A DNA stretch of 27,577 nucleotides from Prasinococcaceae sp. CCMP 1430 (lineage: Eukaryota; Prasinodermophyta; Palmophyllophyceae; Prasinococcales; Prasinococcaceae), in NCBI GenBank assembly GCA_013416795.1, contig RQSC01001138.1, positions 1 through 27,577 on the forward strand, in the 5' to 3' direction. Positions 17,029 to 24,825 of this stretch are shown piece after piece; position 1 is the first letter of the stretch, and the number at the start of each line of letters is the position of its first letter. The notes beneath the pieces are model-generated. The model worked only from the letters and a program-made list of their open reading frames with translations. It did not search any database and was not told the DNA's origin. Both the position numbers and the translations under genes were made by a program.

Positions 17029-18939
17029 TTATTGGGGAAAGAAATGCCGACGGGGCTCGCGTGGGGTTTGGGGTGGATTCGTTCGTAATCGCAGATAACA
17101 ACAGGAACTCAGATCATCGTTTCGAATGTGAAAGCGGGTTCCGAGGGGGCTTCTCGGGGGAGAGTGTGCGACGTTTCGGAACCCCCGGGCGGGCGAGCGC
17201 GTTCCCCCGCCGCTGCCGCCGCGCGGGCGCTGCAGCGCCGGTGGCGCGCGAAAGTACGCCCACACATACGCGTCGGCGCCGTTCGCCGCGCCGATCTCCC
17301 GCATGAGGCTGCCCACGCGCCTCGGCGTCGCCGCGCCGGCGATGGCTGGGGCCGCCGAGCTCGACGGTTCGCCACCTCGCAGGGCGGCACCCGCTGCCGC
17401 AGCGCTCGCGCCCGCGCCGCTCGCCATCGCCGCATCAACCGCGGAGTCGCCCTCCGCATTGCCCACCTGTCTGCCGAGCACCTTCTGCGTGACCTTGGCG
17501 GCCGCGAGCTCCGCCTTGGCCGCCGCAAGCTGCGTGCGCAGCTCGCGCTCAGAACGCCCTCGCCGCGCGCTCTCGTCGCGCAGGGCCTCCTGCAGGCGCA
17601 CTCGCTCCTCGGCTCGGCGTCCAGCCTCGGCGGAAACGGTCGTCAGCTCGCGCCGCGCCGCGTCGGACTCCCCCTCGGCATGCGACACGCGCTTCTTGAG
17701 GTCCTCGATTTCCGCGCCGAGCCTGCGATTCTCTGCCTCATACATCTCGCGGAGCTTCTCCATCGCCAGCCGCAGCTCACGCCGCTGCGCCTGCGCGTCC
17801 TCCTGTGCGACCTCCGTCGCCTCCTCCTCCGCCGAATCGCGCTCAACGGCACGCCCAAGCCGCGTGTGCGCCTCGGCCGCCTCCGCACGCAGCTGATCCT
17901 CGACCTCTTTGGTGCTGCCCGCCTGAGCTTTGCGCACCCCACCCATGAGACCGAGGCTCTCCTCGATTGACAGCAGCGCGGCCTCGAGCGCGGCGCCTGC
18001 ATGCGCGTGCGTGGGCACTGACTCCGACGTCGCGCCGATCATGCCGTCACGAAAGGCCGAACCGCCCGCAGCGCGACCGCACTCGGTCGCCGCGCGGTCG
18101 GCGAGCGCGACCGCATTGGCGGCCGCACTCGCGAGGGTGGCGCGCGCCTGCTCGAGCGCGGCCTCGGCGGCGACCGCTCGCCGCTCTGCAAGCTCCGTGC
18201 GGGTGGCGTCGTCGTGCACGATAGGCACAGCGCGAGACACGCTGTGCAGAGCGGCTCCTGCCCGCGCGGCCTCCGCAGCGTGTTGCCCGGACGTCGTAAT
18301 GCCCGGCGCACCCATCCGAGCGCGCGGGAGGGCGCTGCCGGTAATATCTGCCATCGTAGCAGCGGAGGGCGGCGGTGCTTGTAGCAGCGAGGGTACCGGG
18401 TGCTGCGGCGTTTCCATCACCGACTGCTGCTGCAGTTGCGTTTGCCTTGCGGTCTGCGGCAGCTGCGGTGGCTGGTGCTGAGTCGGAAAGGGCGCTGGTG
18501 TGGCCACCACCGGCACAGGCTGCATTGCAGGCGTGGCGAGCGCCGCGGCGTTCACGCCGTGCGCTACAGGCCTAAAAGAACGCATCATGTCCGCCTCGGC
18601 AATGAGCCGCGCATGCTGCAGGCGGTGGCGCAGCACCTCTTCGCGCAAGAGCGAGTTCTCCACCTCCACACTAAAGCGAATCAACTCGGATTCGCGCGCG
18701 TGTCGCTGCGACCCACCCTGCTGCTGCTGTTGCGGCTGCTGCGGCTGCGACTGCGGCAGCACCTCAGGCTGCACCGTGGCGGCCGCCGCGGCCACTGGCG
18801 TTGGTACGGGCGGGTGCGATGGAGTCGGCACGGGCGCGGGCCCCGACACCTCCTCTGCTGGAGCTGCGGTGGCCTCCATGGGCGCCGCGTATTGCAGCAG
18901 CCTGTCGCGCTTCGCCTGGTACGCGCGCACGCGCTCCAT
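17029..18939 (-). CDS. Coiled-coil protein of unknown function
   Basis: A 636-residue protein of no family I recognise. Residues near the start (RVRAYQAKRDRLLQYAAP) are followed by Pro/Gln/Ala-rich low-complexity sequence with a poly-Gln run, a short helical block (SVEVENSLLREEVLRHRLQ) and a long Ala/Glu/Arg-rich coiled coil from about residue 250 to 545 (for example LREMYEAENRRLGAEIEDLK). The last 90 residues are Gly/Ser/Arg-rich and then AT-richer. The frame is open up to 19410, but only from a TTG; ATG 18939 is the first in-frame ATG. A scaffold, basal-body or tethering role would fit such a coiled coil but is not shown. The 3' end could be spliced differently, because the final 30 codons look less like coding sequence. 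Confidence 0.7.
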   Translation of the reverse strand: MERVRAYQAKRDRLLQYAAPMEATAAPAEEVSGPAPVPTPSHPPVPTPVAAAAATVQPEVLPQSQPQQPQQQQQGGSQRHARESELIRFSVEVENSLLREEVLRHRLQHARLIAEADMMRSFRPVAHGVNAAALATPAMQPVPVVATPAPFPTQHQPPQLPQTARQTQLQQQSVMETPQHPVPSLLQAPPPSAATMADITGSALPRARMGAPGITTSGQHAAEAARAGAALHSVSRAVPIVHDDATRTELAERRAVAAEAALEQARATLASAAANAVALADRAATECGRAAGGSAFRDGMIGATSESVPTHAHAGAALEAALLSIEESLGLMGGVRKAQAGSTKEVEDQLRAEAAEAHTRLGRAVERDSAEEEATEVAQEDAQAQRRELRLAMEKLREMYEAENRRLGAEIEDLKKRVSHAEGESDAARRELTTVSAEAGRRAEERVRLQEALRDESARRGRSERELRTQLAAAKAELAAAKVTQKVLGRQVGNAEGDSAVDAAMASGAGASAAAAGAALRGGEPSSSAAPAIAGAATPRRVGSLMREIGAANGADAYVWAYFRAPPALQRPRGGSGGGTRSPARGFRNVAHSPPRSPLGTRFHIRNDDLSSCCYLRLRTNPPQTPREPRRHFFPQ

Positions 18940-19872
18940 GAGGGCACGTGATGCGCGGCGCTGTCCGCACGATGGGTCGCGCACACCCGCGCCACGCGCA
19001 CCGCGCAGCGCCCACTCGCTGCTCCGCGACGCTTTGCCCGGATTGAGCAAGGTGATTGGCGTGCGTCGGCGGTGGCCGGGCGCGCTCGCTCGCTCGCTCG
19101 CGCTCGCTCGCGCGCGGTGTGGCGAGCGCGCCCCCACCCCCGTCCGTGCCAGGGCCTTCCAGCTCCACCGCACCGCACCTGCGCGGCTGCCCGCTTCGCA
19201 GCACCCCCCTCCCCTCCCTTCCTCCCCCTGCGTCCGCGCGCGCCGGGGCACCCGTGTGGCGGCGCCACCGACATCGCCCCGTGGGGGGGGGGGGGGGGCG
19301 AGTGGGCAAGGAACCGGACCGCCGCAACGGGCAACGGCTACGTCGGCCCGCCCGTCCCGCAAACGCGCGAAACCCGAAACCCGAACGCCGTCGCGTTTTC
19401 TGCAGGTCAAGGACCACTCAACTATTTCAAACCCTAAAATTTCACCCTAAACAATGCTGCGTGAAGCGGGGCCGTGCCCCCGTCGTCGCCGATCGGAGCG
19501 CCGATCCGGGGCCCCGCGCTCGCGCGCGTTCGCGACATGTTTGGGTATGGACCATGTTTTGGGTTTAGTAATAGGGTTAATATATGCTCATTGAGACCCG
19601 GTCAGAGAGGGGTTTTGAGCGGGGCTCTGCGGAGTCCGACCGGGTGTGGGAATCTTTTGCGGGATTCCCGAGCGCGTCGAAGCTGGGATTTTGTTGGCGC
19701 GGGGCGCGCGCGTTGCCGGGAGCGCGCGCCGTTCCCCGGGCGCGCGCGCGAAGCGCTCGGGGCACTCGCCGCGGCGGCACAATACGACGACGAGCGCCGC
19801 CGGGACTGGCGAGCGGGGGGTCGTGTGGGTGGGGCTGCACGCAGCACGCGCTGACGCGACCGCGCGACGCAG
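18940..19872. promoter_or_regulatory. Divergent region between coiled-coil and epimerase genes
   Basis: This 933-base region contains a GC-rich, CGCTCG-rich part (18940-19400), a run of 16 G at 19283-19298, and an AT-rich island (19415-19585) with telomere-like motifs. The first exon and promoter of the epimerase gene should lie in its right half. The epimerase exon starts at 19873, after CTGAC and CAG. Candidate first exons from ATG 19537 (donor 19644) or ATG 19584 (donor 19646) both keep the frame; neither can be proven. Confidence 0.5.
19429..19579. promoter_or_regulatory. Cluster of telo-box-like motifs
   Basis: AAACCCTAAA at 19429-19438 and ACCCTAAAC at 19444-19452 face one way. GGGTTTA at 19561-19567 and AGGGTTA at 19573-19579 face the other. 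In plants, AAACCCTA telo-boxes are known promoter elements. The match is by motif only. Confidence 0.45.
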
Positions 19873-20938
19873 GCCGGCCGGCAAGCTCAAGATCTGCATC
19901 ACCGGCGCGGGCGGCTTCATTGCGTCGCACCTCGCGCGTCGCCTCAAGGGCGAGGGCCACTATGTGCGCGCCGTCGACTGGAAGAAGAACGAGCACATGA
20001 CCGAGGACATGTTCTGCGACGAGTTCATCCTGGCGGACCTGCGCGTGTACGACAACTGCCTCAAGGTCACCAAGGACTGCACGCACGTCTTCAACCTCGC
20101 GGCGGACATGGGCGGCATGGGCTTCATCCAGTCCAACCACTCGGTGATCATGTACAACAACACCATGATCTCGTTCAACATGCTGGAGGCCGCGCGCATC
20201 AACAAGGTGGAGCGCATGTTCTACGCGTCCTCGGCGTGCATCTACCCGGAGAACAAGCAGCTGGACCCCTCCAACCCGGGCCTCAAGGAGGAGTACGCGT
20301 GGCCCGCGGAGCCGCAGGACGCCTACGGCCTGGAGAAGCTGGCGTCGGAGGAGATCTACAAGCACTACCAGACCGACTTCGGCATCCAGACGCGCATCGC
20401 CCGCTTCCACAACATCTACGGGCCGTACGGCACCTGGCAGGGCGGCCGCGAGAAGGCGCCCGCCGCCTTCTGCCGCAAGGCCATCACCTCGACGGAGGAG
20501 TTCGAGATGTGGGGCGACGGCAAGCAGACGCGCTCCTTCACCTTCATCGAGGACTGCGTCGAGGGCATCCTGCGCATCACCAAGTCGGACTTCTGCGAGC
20601 CGCTCAACCTCGGCTCCACCGAGATGGTGTCGATGAACGAGATGGCCGAGATGGTCATCGGCTTCGAGGGCGAGTCGCTGCCCATCAAGCACATCCCGGG
20701 CCCCGAGGGCGTGCGCGGCCGCAACTCCGAGAACACCCTCATCAAGGAGAAGCTCGGCTGGGAGCCCGACACCCCGCTCAAGGAGGGCCTCAAGATCACG
20801 TACGACTGGATCAACTCCAAGGTCAAGGAGGCCGGCGGCGACGCCGCGCGCTTCGCCAACTCCAAGATCTGCGCCGCGCAGGCGCCCACCAACCTCGGCG
20901 AGCTGCGCCAGGCCGACGGCAAGGAGAACGGCCTCTGA
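19873..20938 (+). CDS. GME: GDP-mannose 3,5-epimerase (main exon)
   Basis: This exon codes for about 354 residues closely matching plant GDP-mannose 3,5-epimerase. It converts GDP-D-mannose to GDP-L-galactose, a step of plant ascorbate synthesis and a source of L-galactose for polysaccharides. Visible features are the NAD-binding GAGGFIAS, then NEHMTEDMFCDEF, NLAADMGGMGFIQSNHS, the catalytic Cys in SSACIYPE, the YGLEK pair (Tyr and Lys of the SDR triad), FHNIYGPYGTW, the Lys in GREKAPAAFCRK, and the tail ELRQADGKE. The frame runs upstream to 19646 with only a GTG and no ATG before the conserved part. The CTGAC...CAG just before 19873 marks a splice acceptor in phase 2, so a short 5' exon is missing from this call. 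Codons end almost only in C or G, more strictly than in neighbouring genes, which suggests high expression. Confidence 0.92.
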
Positions 20939-21034
20939 GCGGCCATCGATTCAACGTCATGTAAAAAAACCCAAATCCAAGTTAGCACTACCCATACCCG
21001 AACTCGCCGGCGAATACGTACCATCGGAACTGAC

Positions 21035-21327
21035 CTGCGCAGTGCGATGTACAAACCTGCTGGTTGCTCGGCGGCGGCGGCTGCGAGGCGCGCCCGGTAG
21101 AGCGGCGTGAGCGCGGAGCACGCGCACACGCACGGCGCCCGCTCCGCCGCCTCGGCCCCCACTCGATCCAGCCAGGGCAGCCTGTCCTCGTCCCTGAGCG
21201 GCAGCCCCGCGCGCATTCGCTCCACGTTTGCCTGCGGGTGCAGGTCGTCGGCGTCGAGGAAGGCGCGGCCGAGCGCGGCTGCGGCGGCGGCGCCGGCCGT
21301 CGTTTTCCCCGCGCCGCACACCCCCAT
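21035..21327 (-). pseudogene. N-terminal fragment of gluconokinase
   Basis: The frame reads MGVCGAGKTTAG (P-loop), RAFLDADDLHPQANVERM, GLPLRDEDRLPWLDRV and CACSALTPLYR, the conserved first 60 percent of GntK-type gluconokinase (ATP:gluconate 6-phosphotransferase, about 170-180 residues). It stops at a donor-like GTCAGT (21034). The remaining 70-odd residues, with the usual HFM and SQF motifs, are not found in the 96 bases left before the epimerase stop codon, nor in the antisense of that gene. The ATG at 21327 shares the bases CATG with the start of the opposite methyltransferase gene. It is either a truncated pseudogene or a gene whose end was lost or misassembled. The preceding valine codons of the first strand lie upstream of the ATG, so the true start may differ. 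Confidence 0.7.
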
Positions 21328-22907
21328 GACGACCACGACGGCCGCGCCTCGCCCCTCCGCGCCGCCCGCGCGAAGCGGCCATCAAAAGTGCCCACAAAAC
21401 GCAAGCCTGCCGCGAAGCCGAAGCCTGCCGAGCGGCGCCGCTGCCGCGCGCAATGAGCCGAGCGGGGCGCCGCCCGCGGGCGCTCGAGAGCAGCATGGTG
21501 GCGGCGGGCACATCGAGGCGCACGCGGCAGAGCTCGCGCGCAAGGTTGCAGCGGTCGTGGACGCCGTCCCGCCGCCCCGACCACCCGCTGTATACGCTGC
21601 ACCGGCAGGTGGGGTTGGTTGGCGCTCGCGATGCAGGTACACGCTCATGGAGGAAGCAAAGGCGCGGGGAGAGTGCGTGTACGGCTACTGGGACAGCACG
21701 GCGGGCGCCGGCGGGCAGGGCGCGTACGTGCCCGCGGACGACATCGAGGATGTCGCGTGCGCTGAGCTGGTTGCAGCCGCACGGCTGCTCGCGGCGGGGC
21801 TCTCGCGCAGCCCGCACGCACTGCGCCACGCGTACGCCGTGCGATTCCTGGTCGCGCGCGAGGGGGCGCACGCAGGCGAGGCGGTCTGCACCATTCACAT
21901 CGACCAGAAAAAGGTGGGTTTGGCCATCGCGGCAGACGCCATACGTGAAGAGCTGCAGACGATAGTCGATGACGACCCCACCGGCTCGCTGAGCATTATG
22001 ACCAGTGGCCTCCCAGGCGATGAGCTCGTCGCCGGCCGGGACCACGTCACCGAAACGTACGCATTGCCCGACGGCCGCGAGCTGGTGTACGAGCAAGCGG
22101 AGGGCTTCTTCTCGAACCCGAGCCACGGCGCTTGCGTGTTCACGGTCGCGTGGCTGTGCGACGCCATTCGAAAGTGGGTGCCCCCAACCGGCAGTGGTGG
22201 TCGGGGCTCGTTGCTGGAGCTGTATTGCGGCAATGGCAATCATACTGTGGCTTTGGCACCGCTCTTCGACAGAGTCGTGGGTGTCGAGATCCACCCGCGC
22301 CTTGTGGGCGCCGCGAATCGCAACCTCGAACGCAACGCTGCTGCCAACGCAGCGCTCGCCGCCGCAGAAGGCATCGGTGCGGGGCGCGTTGAGGTGCTCG
22401 CGGCGCCCAGCGCCAAGTTCTGCAACCGCGTGCTGCGCACGCGCGGGCGGAGCCTCGCCGGACGCGCCGGCGGCGGCGACCAGCCCTTCGACACCATCCT
22501 CGTCGACCCTCCACGATGCGGGCTGGACGAGAAGACGCTGGCGCTGGTGGGCTCCTTCAGCACAGTGCTATACATCTCTTGCGAGCCATTGGGCAGCTTG
22601 CGGCGGGACATGCGCACGCTTGGTGCCACGCATGAGGTCGCCGAGATGGCCGTCATCGGTGCGTGCGGCGAGCCCCTCGGCGGGAGGAAGGAAGAGGGAG
22701 TAGCGATGCGTTGCGCATGGGGGCGGGCGGACGCAAGAGGAAGCAGCGCGCGTGCTTGCTAGCATCATGCCGGCCGCTAACACTGCGCCCCTGCGCTGCG
22801 CCGCAGATCATTTCCCAAACTCGCGCCACATCGAGTGCGCCGTGGTGCTACGCCGGAAACCGGCGGCACCAGGCGGCCCACGCTCTGTGGAGCGCGCGGA
22901 GCGATAG
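21326..22907 (+). CDS. TrmA-type tRNA (uracil-5-)-methyltransferase
   Basis: Two exons, 21326-22658 and 22807-22907, join across a GTGCGT...CAG intron with CTAAC 26 bases before its end, and give 477 residues. The N-terminal half aligns with TrmA (WRSRCRYTLMEE, VCTIHIDQKK). The SAM-binding motif is LLELYCGNGN (296-305), followed by DPPRCGLD (394-401) and ISCEP with the nucleophile C419. The splice creates DHFPNSRHIEC with the catalytic base E454, matching the DQFPYTHHMEC end of TrmA. The enzyme makes ribothymidine at U54 of tRNA. The first 70 residues are Ser/Thr/Ala/Arg-rich without acidic residues, which suggests an organelle targeting peptide. The frame extends to a GTG at 21107; ATG 21326 is the first ATG. 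A start further inside is possible. Confidence 0.87.
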
Positions 22908-23175
22908 GGGCTGTGACGCTCGCTCCACGGGCGCTCTGACTGCGCATTCATCATAATATACACCCTAATGACGCCTCTGCACAGCGGGCTCACGCCTGTG
23001 CTGCGGTGCGAAGTTGCGACGACGCCAAGCGCAATCGCACGCGTGTGCGCGTACGCATGTGTGCGCGTGCCATACCACGTCCGCGGGGCGCGGGGCGCGG
23101 CTCGCGCCGGCGGCTACTACAGTAATACGGGTGAAACGAGCGGCGTGGAGAGGGCCGGGGAACAGAGCAGCGGGT

Positions 23176-24666
23176 ATGTGCAGTGCACGGCGCCGGCGTG
23201 CGTGCGTTGCGTCGCGTCTGCCGCCGTGCGCAGGACCGACTGGGCGTCCGGCGCGCAACCCACTCGCCACGCTCGCCTTGCTCATTGCGCTCGCGTTGGC
23301 CGCAGCGCACGGCGCGGTCGCTGAGACGCTCGGGCCATGGGCAGCACTTGGCGTCGATGTCGGCGCGAGCGAGGAGGAGGTGACCCGTGCGTTCCGGGCA
23401 CTCGCTCGCGAGCACCATCCAGACAAGGTGCGCGATGTTGTTCGTGCCTCGAAGGCCGGCGGTAGCAGGCAGCGCGCGCGTGCTAGTAGCGGACATTCTT
23501 CGGTGAGCGCAGCGCGCGCATGTGCGGGCTCTGACAGCCACACCCCGGCTGGTGCACCTCTCGTCGCTCGTACCTCCCGGGATTTGTGCGCCCGGGGGTG
23601 CTTTGCGCCCTCTCACGCTGGCCCGCGTGCGTGTTGCCGAAGGGCGGTGACGCCGACCGCTTCGTCGAGATTCGTGCAGCCTATGAGGAGCTCACCGAGC
23701 GCCGCGCCTACTGGGAAGGCAAGGGTGGGGGAGATGGCAGCCAGAGCGACCGCGGCGGCAGCGATTTTGGCTCTGGCGGCTGGGGCGATTTCGGCAACTT
23801 CTGGCACGCCGAGGGAGAGAGTCAATGGCGTGAGGTCAAAATGCGCGTCAAGCTGCGCTTCTTGGGCGGCACGCTTGAGATGCCAGCGGAGGATTACATG
23901 ACTTCACCGCGCGGTGATATGAGCCAGCTCTTGCACAAAGCCTTCCATGGCAAGGAGGTGCGTGCGCGCGTGCGCTTTCATCGCCGCTCGCCGCACATGC
24001 TTGCGCCCGCGAACTCACACGCAAAACCCGTGCGCATGCGCGCGCGCAGGTCGAGTTCAAGATGCTCGACGGCGACGGCAATGTGCTCGCCAGCGGCTCG
24101 CGAGAAGGCGTCGTAAATTTGCGACACGGCCTCGACGGGGAAGTCACGCAGGAGGTGCGTGCGCGCGCGCGCGCATCTGATAGGTAGCTGGTATGTGGAT
24201 ATATGATGGGGAGTGTTCAGGCACATCTGCGCGCGTGAGCGTGGTCGACGGTGCGCAAACCTGCTGACGCTTGTGCTGGTGCGTGTCACCGCACCTGCGG
24301 ACGTGTATGTCCACACATGGACACTCCTGCCTGCATGTGGCTGCTTGCCCCCTCGCACGCGGGCTGAAGCCTGCCGGCGAGCTCGACTCTCCGGATGCCG
24401 CCGAGCCACAAGGCGACGCACGGAGGCTGTCGCGCGGGCAGGCCGGCATAGCGCGTACCAGCGTGGCTATGATCTTGGGGGCCAGTGACGATGACTTTGA
24501 GGCGATGTCTGACGCCGTCCAAGCAGCGATGGCTGCCGGCAACAACCCTGCGGCTGCGCTCATCGACCACTTGCTGAATCACTTTGCTCTCAGGCTGCTG
24601 CTCGGCTGCCTGGGCGTCGCCCTGACAGCAGGGGCGATCATTCTTGGCACTATCGCAATCGTGTAA
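23176..24666 (+). CDS. J-domain (DnaJ/Hsp40) membrane protein, probably secretory pathway
   Basis: Four phase-0 exons, 23176-23427, 23643-23957, 24050-24154 and 24370-24666, give 322 residues. An N-terminal hydrophobic stretch (LATLALLIALALAAAHGAVA) looks like a signal peptide or anchor. The J domain follows (PWAALGVDVGASEEEVTRAF) with the HPD motif at 81-83. It is completed after the first splice by DADRFVEIRAAYEELTERRA. A Gly/Ser/Asp-rich linker, a beta-rich region (VKMRVKLRFLGGTLEMP, VEFKMLDGDGN) and a C-terminal membrane helix (LLLGCLGVALTAGAIILGTI) come next. J proteins stimulate Hsp70 ATPase; an ER or plastid-envelope partner is inferred. Acceptors of introns 1 and 3 are AAG, not CAG, so the start of exon 4 is least certain. 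Confidence 0.8.
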
Positions 24667-24721
24667 TGCCAGTGGGAATTCGTGCTGGCGTGCGATGCTA
24701 CTTAGGGACGCGGGCAGCGGG

Positions 24722-24760
24722 TAGCGTGACATCGGCGCGCGCGCGCGCACGCGCGCGCGA
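24722..24760. repeat. GC/CA dinucleotide tract between convergent genes
   Basis: An alternating GCGC/ACGC run in the 159 bases that separate the J-domain gene and the FtsH-like gene. No gene is seen there. Confidence 0.7.
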
Positions 24761-24825
24761 GGATGGGTGCATTTTCAGCTACCTGTATTAGATGCAGATG
24801 CGCCTCGCGCGCGCGCCGCGCGCTC

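Noticed and set aside
16289-17101. 270-codon minus-strand frame across the hairpin region
   Set aside because: It crosses the N and both palindromes, its composition changes abruptly, and no family pattern is visible.
20416-21034. Continuation of the gluconokinase frame through the epimerase gene
   Set aside because: The translated antisense has no gluconokinase C-terminal motifs and runs through a strongly conserved gene on the other strand.
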